This document shows positions 1 through 8,983 of a DNA stretch of 64,000 nucleotides, in pieces. The notes beneath the pieces were generated by a model. The model was not told where the DNA came from. It was given only the letters and a program-made list of their open reading frames with translations, and did no database searches. The translations under genes and the position numbers were made by a program. The first letter of the stretch is position 1; each line of letters begins with the position of its first letter. This DNA is from Pseudoalteromonas flavipulchra NCIMB 2033 = ATCC BAA-314 (GTDB lineage: Bacteria; Pseudomonadota; Gammaproteobacteria; Enterobacterales; Alteromonadaceae): the NCBI GenBank assembly GCA_000814665.1, contig JWIH01000025.1:62001-126000 (forward strand), in the 5' to 3' direction.

Positions 1-247
1 GTGGTACACTTTTTAATTCTTGAGATTTAAATAGTCTGACTGGCAGAGGAAAAAACGGACTAAATGGGTGGCTATTTAAGTCAATATTAGGCATAGACTG
101 CTTAAGCTTTGCAAATGGCGGACATTGAGACAAATGAAGTTGATCTAGTTCAGCCAACTTTGATATTAATACAGATTGCTTTTGCTGCTTAGGCCATGCG
201 TATGGTGGCCAATCAGATAATATTACTTCATCTACTTCATAAGACAT
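1..247 (-). CDS. LuxE-like acyl-protein synthetase, N-terminal part (cut by window edge)
   Basis: The reading frame runs from an ATG at 247 to the left edge without a stop, giving 82 residues. Near residues 68-82 it contains FFPLPVRLFK followed by ELKSV, the pattern seen near the start of LuxE/PaaK-family acyl-protein synthetases (an aromatic-Pro stretch, then the xLFK and Leu-xx-Val elements). LuxE-type enzymes activate fatty acids with ATP and pass them to a reductase or carrier protein. The start overlaps the last 16 bases of the upstream ligase gene, so the two are very likely co-transcribed and translationally coupled. The catalytic core lies outside the window, so the family call rests on the N-terminal motif and the neighbour only. 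Confidence 0.6.
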   Translation of the reverse strand, partial: MSYEVDEVILSDWPPYAWPKQQKQSVLISKLAELDQLHLSQCPPFAKLKQSMPNIDLNSHPFSPFFPLPVRLFKSQELKSVP

Positions 248-1644
248 TGATAATCTACCTTGCCACTTTCTAATCGAGGAATGTGTGAAACAGTTTGAAT
301 TTTGATGGCTGTAAAATTAATGGAAAATAGTTCTGCGAACGTTTTTTTAAGTGTTCGTAGATCAATTTCTTCGCCATTTACAATGGCAATATTTAGCTTA
401 TCATCAGTGCCAAAAGCGACACTTTCATACCCTAATTCTTGCAACGTTGCTTCAACATGACTCAGAGATATACGATTTCCAAACACTTTGATAAAGCGCT
501 TTAAACGGCCCTCTATGTAGAAATAGCCCTGTTTGCAGCTTGCTAAATCGCCTGTTTTCAAAATGCCTTGGTTTTCATCACCTTTAGATAAGTCGAAAAT
601 AGTTTCAGCGTAACCTAAGCATACATTATCTCCCTCATAGACGAGCTCGCCTATGTCGCCTGACTCTGTGATGTCGTTACCTTGCTCATCTTGGAGCCAT
701 AGTTTTCCTCTCGGAATTGCCTTACCGATACTGCCAAGGTGCGTATTAAAATCACTAGGCTGCATATAAGATATCCTCGGTGAAGCCTCTGTTTGACCGT
801 ACATCACCCAAAAATTAATACCCATTTTGTTCGTCAATGTTTGTATCTTTGACAAATATCGCTCTGCTAATTTACCACCTGCTTGTGTCATCGTTCTAAG
901 ATGGGGCAATTTCATGGTATCAAGCTTCATTCTCAGTAGTGATTCATAATGAAATGGTACTCCTGAGAAACTGGTAATTTCGTGAGCCGTCATATTTTCC
1001 CAAAATGACTTGTCCATTATCGTTTCATTTGTCAGATAAATTGAGGCACCAGCAAGTAAATGGCTGTTTACAATAGATAATCCATAAGAATAGCTTATAG
1101 GCAAATGTACAATAGCGCGCTCTAATGGGGTGATAGATAAATATTCTTTGATAGCTTGCGCGTTACTCAATAGGTTTTGTCTAGAAAATCTAACGAGTTT
1201 TGGTGAGCCGGTTGATCCCGAGGTTGAAGCCAAAAATGCCAATTGGGGGTGTAAAGAGTGAGGTTTATTTAAGGGGTCACATAGTAATTGATATTGATCC
1301 TGTGAGCTTAAAACTGTGTACTTAGAGAAAATACTTGCTTTCTTTGCTTTGGTTAAAACATAGTCAGGTCGGTATGTGCACACTAGCGTTTCGAGCTGCT
1401 CAGTTGCCATATTTGCACTTAAAAACAGTACTACGACTTCAGCCTCTATTGCTGCTAGGTAATGAACAAGGCATGGGTAATCATTATTTCCGATGATAAA
1501 AAGTAAAGCCTTTTGCTGTAAGGGTTTTGCTGCATTTGCAACATCATCAAGCAGCGCTCGATAAGTATAGGATTCGCCGTTTTCAGTGATCACGGCAATG
1601 TGTTCTGGATACTGTTTGTTGATTACACTTTGAATCTTGGTCAT
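232..1644 (-). CDS. ANL-family acyl-adenylate ligase (AMP-binding protein)
   Basis: A 470-residue adenylate-forming enzyme. It shows the ATP-binding loop STSGSTGSPK (139-149), the GQTE motif (283-286), the KTGD aspartate motif (363-366), the hinge-region sequence GRLKRF (379-384), and a C-terminal ESGKVDY with the likely catalytic Lys at 462. All core motifs are present, so it should be active in forming an acyl- or aminoacyl-AMP. It is shorter than typical acyl-CoA synthetases (500-560) and closer to stand-alone ligases of modification or secondary-metabolite pathways. The next gene downstream is a LuxE-like acyl-protein synthetase with a 16-bp overlap, suggesting a joint role in loading an acyl group onto a carrier or reductase. 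The substrate cannot be read from sequence. No strong ribosome-binding site precedes the ATG. Confidence 0.85.
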   Translation of the reverse strand: MTKIQSVINKQYPEHIAVITENGESYTYRALLDDVANAAKPLQQKALLFIIGNNDYPCLVHYLAAIEAEVVVLFLSANMATEQLETLVCTYRPDYVLTKAKKASIFSKYTVLSSQDQYQLLCDPLNKPHSLHPQLAFLASTSGSTGSPKLVRFSRQNLLSNAQAIKEYLSITPLERAIVHLPISYSYGLSIVNSHLLAGASIYLTNETIMDKSFWENMTAHEITSFSGVPFHYESLLRMKLDTMKLPHLRTMTQAGGKLAERYLSKIQTLTNKMGINFWVMYGQTEASPRISYMQPSDFNTHLGSIGKAIPRGKLWLQDEQGNDITESGDIGELVYEGDNVCLGYAETIFDLSKGDENQGILKTGDLASCKQGYFYIEGRLKRFIKVFGNRISLSHVEATLQELGYESVAFGTDDKLNIAIVNGEEIDLRTLKKTFAELFSINFTAIKIQTVSHIPRLESGKVDYQCLMK

Positions 1645-1995
1645 AGGCTAAACTTTTGACGTTAAAACTGCTAATGGCATTACGCTTATTTTACAATAAA
1701 AATCCTGCAAAAATCGCGCCGATATCAGATGAGTATCACATGCTCAACGTGAACATATAAATAAAATATAGCGGTACGTTTAAAGCTGATATGAACTCAA
1801 TGAATAGCGCTTACAACACCTGTAATGTTAGCTTAAACAAATAAAAACATTAACTTATAAGAAGAAGATAGAAAAGCATAACGTTAAAATCAGCGAAAAT
1901 TCATCCAAATTTCATGGCGTCACTCTCACTACTTGCTAGCTTGAACACCCTTTGTAATTGATTTCAAAAGTTTAATTAGTAATAGGGAGCTAAAA
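1645..1995. other. Divergent intergenic region, 351 bp
   Basis: AT-rich spacer between the divergent ligase and beta-propeller genes. It must hold the promoters of both, but no convincing -35/-10 pair, operator or RNA stands out. An AGGGAG ribosome-binding site lies at 1984-1989 just before the plus-strand ATG. Confidence 0.5.
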
Positions 1996-2868
1996 ATGGA
2001 TAACAAATTATTGACGTCTGAATGGTTGATACTGTTCGTAACTTTAGTACTGGTCAGCAAAAGCCTTGCTCAAGACGCAGAAGTATCTTTAATAGGTCCT
2101 TATCTTGGCCAAACACCTCCTGGGGACACACCTCAAGTATTTGCGCTTGGCACGGTGTCAACAGAGCACAGGGATCACAATGCGTTTTTCTCTCCCGATA
2201 TGAAAACTTTTTATTTTACGCGAAAGGATCTGAACGTGAACCGTTGGAGTTTAATTGCATACGAGCAACGAGGTGAACAGTGGCATGAAACGGTTGTTGG
2301 TCCAAGAGTTGGAAGGCCATTACTAGCACCAGATGGTGTGACCATGCATATGGGGAAATATGTTATGACGCGTCGAGAGGGGAGCTGGTCTGAAGCCAAA
2401 AGTCTAGGCCCTATGTTTGATAAAGAAAGTTGGGGGATCATGCGGTTAAGTGCATCTGCGAGTGGTACGTATGTGTTTGACGATTATAAAAGTGGCGATG
2501 TTATTAGGATCTCTGAGGTGAAAAACGGTCAACGCCAAAGACCGGTTAAATTAGGTCCTGAAATTAACACTGGTCTATATAATGCGCATCCATTTATCGC
2601 GCCCGATGGTTCTTACATTATTTGGGACGGGGTTCGAGATTCAGGGTTTGGTAACTCAGATCTTTATATCAGTTTTCGTTTGAAAGACGGTAGTTGGGGC
2701 GAAGCGATTAATTTGGGAGACAAAGTAAACACGAGTGCGCGGGAGGCGTCAGCGAGTGTAACGCCCGATGGTAAATATCTGTTTTTTAACCGTACCACAC
2801 CTTCAAGAGATGCTGATATTTTTTGGGTTGATGCTCAGGTAATCGAAACGCTAAGACCTGCCAATTAA
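1996..2868 (+). CDS. Secreted TolB/PD40-like beta-propeller protein
   Basis: A 290-residue exported protein. Residues 1-25 form a hydrophobic signal segment ending in SLAQ, a plausible signal peptidase I site. The mature part carries repeated PD40-type blades: FFSPDMKTFYFTR (about 64-76), IAPDGSYIIWDG (about 201-212) and TPDGKYLFFNR (about 256-266). These S/A/T-P-D-G-x-[hydrophobic]3-F/W signatures are typical of TolB-like propellers. Such proteins bind ligands or partner proteins in the periplasm or outside the cell; no catalytic site is visible. The ATG is preceded by AGGGAG. It is monocistronic and converges on the regulator downstream, from which a hairpin separates it. Confidence 0.75.
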   Translation: MDNKLLTSEWLILFVTLVLVSKSLAQDAEVSLIGPYLGQTPPGDTPQVFALGTVSTEHRDHNAFFSPDMKTFYFTRKDLNVNRWSLIAYEQRGEQWHETVVGPRVGRPLLAPDGVTMHMGKYVMTRREGSWSEAKSLGPMFDKESWGIMRLSASASGTYVFDDYKSGDVIRISEVKNGQRQRPVKLGPEINTGLYNAHPFIAPDGSYIIWDGVRDSGFGNSDLYISFRLKDGSWGEAINLGDKVNTSAREASASVTPDGKYLFFNRTTPSRDADIFWVDAQVIETLRPAN

Positions 2869-2881
2869 CTTATTGGCATAC

Positions 2882-2912
2882 AGCGCACAGTGATTACTTC
2901 GGTGTGCGCTTT
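2882..2912. terminator. Bidirectional intrinsic terminator
   Basis: An inverted repeat AGCGCACA (2882-2889) and TGTGCGCT (2903-2910) with a 13-base loop is followed by T-rich sequence. It lies between the convergent propeller gene and the membrane regulator, and overlaps the last codons of the regulator. Confidence 0.65.
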
Positions 2913-4411
2913 ATTCTTTTCTTTAAGTTAGTCAGAGCAAGCTGCTCAACAATGTTATCTACAAAATGAGCTTGATCTTCTGTGATGTTGAAAGGCAATG
3001 CTTTAAACCTAAACTCGTCACTAAATCCCTGTTGAATAGCCTGTTTGAAATAGTCCTGAGCCTTGTCATTTTGCTGATGGTAAAGGCTGATGAGGCCGAG
3101 GCTAAAGACTAATTCAGGGTCTTGGTTGCCGGCCTTTATCTGGTTGGTAATATCATCGGTATATTTACTTATTGATTGATGCTTAGCAGTGAGGAGTGAC
3201 AAGTATAATTGACTGAATAATGCGTATTTACCGTGTTTTTCAACAGTCAGCGCTAAAACATTGGTCGCTTTATCATGATGATTGTTACTTAGATAAGAAA
3301 GGGCTGTGAACCAGTTTAATGTCTGGGTATTTGGCGCGGCTTTGGCTAATAAGTTAAGGTGTTGGATGGCTTTTTTATGCTGCGTTTGTTGCTGCAAAAA
3401 CTGGACGTGTTCTAGTTGTATCCAAGGAGATCCCTTTACTTCTGGGCTGGCGTTGACAAGTACCTTGCTAAACCAGTTGGCCATATGCATTTTGCGCAGG
3501 CAGTGGAGGTAGCTAGCAACTACCTTGGGCTCGCTGGGAGAAGCCTCATAAGCTTGGCGTGCTAGTGGGTATGCATCAATGGTATTGCCTTGCAAAAGAT
3601 AGGTTTCGGCCAGATGTGACTTTAACAAAGGCCAATTAGGTGTATTTGCTATGGTGCCATTTAGAAGTTGTTGTGCTTGATGGTAATGCCCTTGAAGGGT
3701 ATGGACTTGAGCCAAAAGCAGATTTGCCGATGGACTATCAGGTGTTAAGTCCAGCGCTTTTTCTGTATTGATCCGGCTTCTCGTCAGCGCGTCTGCAACC
3801 TGATTATATAAGCTATAGTCACTCAATAATGCTCGACTCAAGCCCTTATAACTCTCATCTACGTCTTGTGATGTAGTGATGCTTTGCTGATACAGCGCTA
3901 TCGCCCGTAAATTATCTTCTAAAGTTTGTCGGGTAAAGTGTTGCTGGGCGATGCTCAATGCTGTGTCCGAGCTTGTTGAAGAAAATGGTGAGGTAAAAGG
4001 GGAGTGATATATACCGATTATACACGCCAGAGCTAGGCCGATACTTCCGCCGGCTAGAGTAGTAAATCGCTTTACTGCTGGCGCTTGCGGTTCATGATTT
4101 ATCTTATTAACGGTTGCGCTAAAGCGGTATCCGAAGCTGCGTTCAGACACGATATATTCTGGTTTATTGGCATCATCTTCAAGGAGCTTTCGTAGCCTTG
4201 CTATTTGTTTTTTAATCGCATCATGAGTCACGACTCGACCAAGCCAAACTTGTTGTTCTAATTGCTGGTGGCTCACAAGGTGAGGTGCATGCTCAATCAG
4301 ATTCAGCAACAATCTATGCGCAAGCGGTGTCAGTACATGAGATACATCGCGATGACTGATGGTGCGAGAAGATACATCAAAATCCCATTTTTGATTCAAC
4401 TGATACTGCAA
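2894..4411 (-). CDS. ToxR/CadC-like transmembrane winged-helix regulator with TPR domain
   Basis: A 505-residue protein. Residues 1-100 form an OmpR/PhoB-type winged helix; the PEYIVSERSFGYRF stretch is the typical wing ending of this family. A single hydrophobic segment (about 120-136) anchors it in the inner membrane. The remaining roughly 350 residues are periplasmic tetratricopeptide repeats (for example NLLLAQVHTLQGHYHQAQQLL). This is the CadC-like plan of cytoplasmic DNA binding coupled to periplasmic sensing. The start is a TTG at 4409-4411 with AGGA eight bases upstream; an out-of-frame ATG lies just before it and is not used for this frame. The divergent serine hydrolase, separated by 138 bp, is the obvious candidate target. 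Confidence 0.82.
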   Translation of the reverse strand: MQYQLNQKWDFDVSSRTISHRDVSHVLTPLAHRLLLNLIEHAPHLVSHQQLEQQVWLGRVVTHDAIKKQIARLRKLLEDDANKPEYIVSERSFGYRFSATVNKINHEPQAPAVKRFTTLAGGSIGLALACIIGIYHSPFTSPFSSTSSDTALSIAQQHFTRQTLEDNLRAIALYQQSITTSQDVDESYKGLSRALLSDYSLYNQVADALTRSRINTEKALDLTPDSPSANLLLAQVHTLQGHYHQAQQLLNGTIANTPNWPLLKSHLAETYLLQGNTIDAYPLARQAYEASPSEPKVVASYLHCLRKMHMANWFSKVLVNASPEVKGSPWIQLEHVQFLQQQTQHKKAIQHLNLLAKAAPNTQTLNWFTALSYLSNNHHDKATNVLALTVEKHGKYALFSQLYLSLLTAKHQSISKYTDDITNQIKAGNQDPELVFSLGLISLYHQQNDKAQDYFKQAIQQGFSDEFRFKALPFNITEDQAHFVDNIVEQLALTNLKKRIKRTPK

Positions 4412-4463
4412 GTCATAAATCCTGTGTTTTTTATTTTATTGATTTAAATGCTTTTAATTGTTC

Positions 4464-4479
4464 TGTCACGCAATGTCAC
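4464..4479 (+). promoter_or_regulatory. Direct repeat, candidate winged-helix regulator site
   Basis: TGTCAC occurs twice (4464-4469 and 4474-4479) with a 10-base period in the 138-bp gap between the ToxR/CadC-like regulator and the serine hydrolase. OmpR/ToxR-type winged helices usually bind such tandem repeats of 10-11 bp as dimers. The link to this regulator is inferred from position only. Confidence 0.35.
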
Positions 4480-4549
4480 CAAAGCACACTGGCAAGCCAA
4501 CATTAGATAAGTAGAGTAAGACTCGTCATAACAATAAACAAGGATTTAC

Positions 4550-5977
4550 ATGAAAGCATTACCCCATTTACTGTTATTTTTATGCTTGTTTTCTATGCCT
4601 GCTCAGGCGACGACTCAACTGCACAAACAACTAGATGACTATATCGCGCAGTATCACCAAATTAAAGAGTTTGATGGTGCCGCTTTGGTTGCTCGAGGAT
4701 CTGAGGTGTTACTGCAACAAGGTTATGGGTTTGCCAACGTAGAGTGGCAAATAGCAAATCAGCCCAATACTAAATTTAAGCTAGCATCAGTGACCAAACA
4801 GTTTACCGCGCTTTTGGTATTACAACAGGTTGAGAAAGGAAAGATTGAGCTTGATGCTAATATTTCCAGTTATTTACCTAAATACCGAAAGGATACGGGA
4901 AACCAAATCACCATAAGGCAATTACTTAATCACACGTCAGGCCTACCTGATGTGTTTAAACACCCTGAATTTCGCCAAGTGCAAAGTCACAACCCTTATA
5001 ACCGCGATGAGTTTATCGACCATTTCTGCTCAGGAGACTTGTTGTTTGAGCCGGGCTCTGCATTTCGTTACAGTAATGCCGGTTACACTATACTTGGGCG
5101 TATCCTTGAGCTTGTGAGCGGAAAAAGTTACTGGCAACTACTTGAAAAGCAAATATTAGTACCGTTAGATATGAAAGAAACAGGGTTTGCCGATCATAAG
5201 CAGGTAATTAAAGGCCTAGCGAATGGTTACGATACCACGTTGAAGGGGTTCAAACATGCTGATTTTATTGACATGACAGTGCCTTTTTCCGCAGGCGCAA
5301 TGTATTCAACGGTGCAAGATATGTATAAGTGGGACCGGGCATTATACACAGATAAGCTATTAACGCCTGAGACCAAGACATTGTTATTTACTCCCTCTAA
5401 ACATAGAAATTACGGGTTTGGCTGGGAAGTCACCGACAAAGAAGATACCAGTCAAATTAAAACGCTGGTTCACCATGGTGGTGGCATCCCAGGGTTTGGG
5501 GCTAAGATTGCAAGAGTATTGGAGGACAAAACGGTTATTATTTTGCTGGATAATACAGGTGGCGCGCCATTGACAAAGATGGTTGATGGCATACTTGAAA
5601 TCCTTGCAGGTAGGGCTGTAGCAGCGCCTAAGTTAAGTCCATATCGGCTGCTTTTTGCAACGATTTTATCTGACGGCGTTGAAGTTGCGATTAAAAACTA
5701 TCAACAACAGGTTCGCAAAGGGAAGGGACTGAGTGAGCGCCAACTAAATCGCTTTGGGTATCAATTATTGGAAGTCGGTTATTACGACGCCGCAATTGAA
5801 TTTTTCAAATTGAATGTTGCGGCACACCCAAAAAGCGTGAATACCTATGACAGTCTTGCCGAAGCCTATCTTATTAAAGGAGATAAAACCAACGCACGTG
5901 TTACTTATCGGCAGTTATTGCAATTAGATAGTAACCATGAAGCGGCTAAGAGGTTTGTAGAATCAACCTTGAAGTGA
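4550..5977 (+). CDS. Beta-lactamase-family serine hydrolase with C-terminal TPR repeats
   Basis: A 475-residue exported protein with signal peptide 1-20 (cleavage after AQA). It has the class C beta-lactamase/DD-peptidase fold signatures: S80-V-T-K83 nucleophile motif, Y174-S-N176, and H309-G-G in place of the KTG box. The HxG form is usual in the PBP4*/esterase branch, so a peptidase, esterase or D-amino-acid amidase is more likely than a true beta-lactamase. After about residue 395 the chain changes to helical TPR-like repeats, ending DSLAEAYLIKGDKTNARVTY. The fusion suggests a partner-binding tail. AAGGA precedes the ATG. It is divergent from a membrane regulator whose periplasmic part is also built of TPRs, hinting at a sensing circuit. 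Confidence 0.85.
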   Translation: MKALPHLLLFLCLFSMPAQATTQLHKQLDDYIAQYHQIKEFDGAALVARGSEVLLQQGYGFANVEWQIANQPNTKFKLASVTKQFTALLVLQQVEKGKIELDANISSYLPKYRKDTGNQITIRQLLNHTSGLPDVFKHPEFRQVQSHNPYNRDEFIDHFCSGDLLFEPGSAFRYSNAGYTILGRILELVSGKSYWQLLEKQILVPLDMKETGFADHKQVIKGLANGYDTTLKGFKHADFIDMTVPFSAGAMYSTVQDMYKWDRALYTDKLLTPETKTLLFTPSKHRNYGFGWEVTDKEDTSQIKTLVHHGGGIPGFGAKIARVLEDKTVIILLDNTGGAPLTKMVDGILEILAGRAVAAPKLSPYRLLFATILSDGVEVAIKNYQQQVRKGKGLSERQLNRFGYQLLEVGYYDAAIEFFKLNVAAHPKSVNTYDSLAEAYLIKGDKTNARVTYRQLLQLDSNHEAAKRFVESTLK

Positions 5978-6050
5978 GCGCTGCAATCAACTTTTGCGAT
6001 GTCTGTTACCGAGCATAGTTTTCTGATGATAGAGTGCCTCAATTATATAA

Positions 6051-6076
6051 CGCCTAGCCGTACGTAGGCTTAGGCG
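6051..6076. other. Inverted repeat between convergent genes
   Basis: CGCCTA-GCC pairs with GGC-T-TAGGCG around a GTACGTA loop, with one bulged base. It sits in the 123-bp gap between the serine hydrolase and the chemoreceptor, where a shared terminator is expected, but there is no clear T run on either side. Confidence 0.4.
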
Positions 6077-6100
6077 CTATTTATCCATTATGGCGGTATT

Positions 6101-7729
6101 TTAGAGCGTAAACTTGTCGACTTGTGACTTTAAGTCGTGGGCAAGTTTACTCATTTCATTACACGCCGTCGCGGTTTGGTTGGCACCTTCGGTCATTTCA
6201 ACGGCTGAGTAATTGATAGTTTCGATATTTTTGTTCAGCTCCTCTGAAACCACTGATTGCTGATGACAAGCTGACGCGATCTGCGTACTCATCGCTGCGA
6301 TGCTATCAATTTGAGATTCAATTTGATGGATCATATTGCCAGCGACTTCCGATTGCTCAACACAAAGTGCAATACCTTGTTCACAGCTCTTGGTTGCCAT
6401 GCCAGTTTCCTTCGACTTGGTTTGTAGGTCGTTGACGATTTCAACAATTTGCGTGGTTGAATCTTGGGTGCGTTGGGCCAGTGAGCGAACTTCATCCGCA
6501 ACAACGGCAAAACCACGCCCTTGCGCGCCTGCACGAGCGGCTTCAATGGCGGCATTTAATGCCAATAGATTCGTTTGCTCCGCGATTTCTCTAATTACGT
6601 CAACAACCACATTAATGTTGTGTGAGTTTTTCTCGAGATTATTGGCAAGCTCGCCTGCAGCGGTGACTGTTTGTGCAACGTCTGAAATATGATTAATATT
6701 TGATTTAAGTGCGTCGCTGCCTTCTCTGGCTTTTTCACTTGCTTGATTTGCTGACTCAGCGCCCATTTCTGTACTTTTAGCTACTTCACTAATCGCTGCT
6801 TGCATTTGTGTCATCGCGGATGCGACGGATTGCAGCTCATTTTGTTGTACATTCATACCTTGGGCATTTTGGTAAGAAATGGCATTTACTTCTTCTACTG
6901 CTGCAGTTAATTGAATGGCAGAGTCATTGATCATGGTGATTAAGGCGTGTAACTGTGAACGCATTTTTTCTAAAGATTGGGTCAATAAACCGAGCTCGTT
7001 CTTGCCTGTATCTTCAAGTGTAATCGCATGATTTAGCTCACCACGGGAGATTTTACTCGCAAGATCCACGGATAAAGCAAGCGGTGTCTTAATCGCTTTA
7101 CTCAACAGCATACAGATAATGACTATGGTTATTGCAACGAGTAATCCAGAAATCGCTAAAGTAAATAGGGTGCTATTAACTGCTGATATAGCCGAGCGCT
7201 CAGAATTTTCAACACTGCTATCATTTAGTGCTTCCAGTTCACTAAGCTCAGACATGGCGTTGGCAAACAGGGGGTAGCTATCTAAAATGATTCGATTCGC
7301 TTCTTTGGCATCACCATTGATGATGAGGCTCTCATAACGGTACGTGGCATTGACGTATCGCTGCCAAGCGGTAATAAACGCATTGAACAGTGCCTTTTCT
7401 TCTTTGCTGACAGGTAATGATTGATAAAATGTTATCCTGTCATTCAATGACTTCTTCAGATCTCTTAATATAGCGAGCCAGTTTCGTACCTCTGAGTCTT
7501 CAGGGTTTAACGCGGTACTAAACTCATCTTTACGTATCGTTGCTAAGTCAATTTTAATGTCTTTGATGGTTTCCATCGATGGAATGCTGGTTCTGACTAT
7601 GTCGTTCAGATTGGCATTTACTTCCTTCATTCCTTGGTAGCTCATCAAGCCAACTCCAATGAAAATGACAAAAAGTAAGGTGAAACTTAACGTTATTTGG
7701 TTAGAAATAGATAGTTTTTTTAACTGCAT
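6101..7729 (-). CDS. Methyl-accepting chemotaxis protein with four-helix-bundle sensor
   Basis: A 542-residue transmembrane chemoreceptor. TM1 is at about residues 12-30, a periplasmic helical sensor of 4HB_MCP type at about 35-185 (includes the typical LATIRKDEF and SLPVSKEE segments), TM2 at about 190-212, then HAMP at about 213-268. The cytoplasmic coiled coil carries the hairpin tip EQTNLLALNAAIEAARAG and GRGFAVVADEVR, which binds CheA/CheW. The ligand is unknown. There is no C-terminal NWETF-like CheR/CheB tether; the chain ends DKFTL. It is monocistronic. Confidence 0.92.
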   Translation of the reverse strand: MQLKKLSISNQITLSFTLLFVIFIGVGLMSYQGMKEVNANLNDIVRTSIPSMETIKDIKIDLATIRKDEFSTALNPEDSEVRNWLAILRDLKKSLNDRITFYQSLPVSKEEKALFNAFITAWQRYVNATYRYESLIINGDAKEANRIILDSYPLFANAMSELSELEALNDSSVENSERSAISAVNSTLFTLAISGLLVAITIVIICMLLSKAIKTPLALSVDLASKISRGELNHAITLEDTGKNELGLLTQSLEKMRSQLHALITMINDSAIQLTAAVEEVNAISYQNAQGMNVQQNELQSVASAMTQMQAAISEVAKSTEMGAESANQASEKAREGSDALKSNINHISDVAQTVTAAGELANNLEKNSHNINVVVDVIREIAEQTNLLALNAAIEAARAGAQGRGFAVVADEVRSLAQRTQDSTTQIVEIVNDLQTKSKETGMATKSCEQGIALCVEQSEVAGNMIHQIESQIDSIAAMSTQIASACHQQSVVSEELNKNIETINYSAVEMTEGANQTATACNEMSKLAHDLKSQVDKFTL

Positions 7730-8194
7730 TATTGAAGCTCAATGAATCCATGGATGATGATTGATATTTAAAGGGGCGGTATTTTATTTGAAAAGCAGGT
7801 GATATTAATAATTAAATGTTTTTTGCTAATGTTTGCAGTTTGTATTATTTGTTGATTAAATTTTGTGTTTTAGCTTTTCGTATTTTTGAGTGAAAAATCA
7901 ACGTGGTTTTTTATTCTTTTTTAATGGTTTTATTTTTTTAAAACGTATTTAAGTTCGCGTATGGTACACTGAGACACTTGTGATTTTTAGTTTAACTAAT
8001 TGATTTTGTTATAACTTGTTTTTTGGTGGATGAAATGGTTGCTGAATTTAAGTGAATAAAAATTCAGCGTCAATTTTAATTGTGAAAATTGGTATAGTAC
8101 TCACACAGAGGATCAATTCAGTAAAAAAAATCATCAAGTGCGGCAGCAGCCATACTTAAATGAATAAAAGTTAAATAGTGATGAACAACTGATA
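7730..8194. other. AT-rich gene-free region, 465 bp
   Basis: Very T-rich sequence between two minus-strand genes. It must hold the promoter of the chemoreceptor and the 3' end of the coiled-coil gene transcript. No ORF, hairpin with a T run, or known RNA motif was recognised. Confidence 0.5.
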
Positions 8195-8713
8195 TTAGGT
8201 TTCGTATCTTTTATCGCGTTGTCTGGTCATTTCATCTCGCACCATTTGGATCATCTGTTGTTTTACATCTGCATATTGTGCTTTAAGCTCATCAAGTTGA
8301 CGGGTTAAGACCTCAATTTGTTTTTCAGTCTCTTTATCGCGATATTGTTTGGCTCCAGTATGCTCGTATCTGAGTGTGTTGTCGTGTTGTGAAGGAATAT
8401 CGCTATTACTCTCGTCGGAGATTTTCATTGATCGCTGTAAAGGCGCTTTCATCAATTCGGAAATAAGCTGCTGTAAATGCTCTACCTGATCCTTTAATAG
8501 GGCTTCTGACTCTTCTAGCGCTTCATATTGCTGTTTAAAATTTGGGTTGTTGTCTTTGTATTTTTTTGCCTTTTTGTCCATAAACTCAGTCAATATGGCC
8601 TCATTTTCTGGGTTTTCTTCCTTTTCTTCAGTCGAGTGACTTGTGGCGGTAGATGTTTTGTTGTTTGCGTTTATTGCGTCGGCAAAGTGATGTGGCTTCA
8701 TTTGAATTTCCAT
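8195..8713 (-). CDS. Hypothetical charged coiled-coil protein
   Basis: A 172-residue soluble protein that I do not recognise. It is rich in Lys, Glu and Gln, has no signal peptide or membrane segment, and has two stretches that look like coiled coils (about 60-90 and 128-165, for example EVLTRQLDELKAQYADVKQQM). The middle is low-complexity and polar. AAGGAT precedes the first ATG at the right distance, supporting this start over an internal Met at residue 5. It resembles small FlxA-like or structural helical proteins only in general character. It stands alone between long non-coding spacers, so the context gives no function. Confidence 0.6.
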   Translation of the reverse strand: MEIQMKPHHFADAINANNKTSTATSHSTEEKEENPENEAILTEFMDKKAKKYKDNNPNFKQQYEALEESEALLKDQVEHLQQLISELMKAPLQRSMKISDESNSDIPSQHDNTLRYEHTGAKQYRDKETEKQIEVLTRQLDELKAQYADVKQQMIQMVRDEMTRQRDKRYET

Positions 8714-8983
8714 AACATTATCCTTGTTAGCCCTGTTTTTTACTATATCGGAATATCACCTCAATTCTTTAGTCATTCAGCCAACACCTAAAGCTAAAAG
8801 CCAGGGCCAAAAACTTTCGATATGAAAATGGTTTTGTAAGAGTGATTGGAAAAGCTGCGGGTATCGTGGTCTTAGGTAGGATAACATTGACTATCAAAAT
8901 ATGGCGGTGTTACACATAAGTGTTAGTGATGCCAAAAAATGGCAAACTCTGTTTGGTAGATTATTTTAAAAAGAGGTAAGAAG

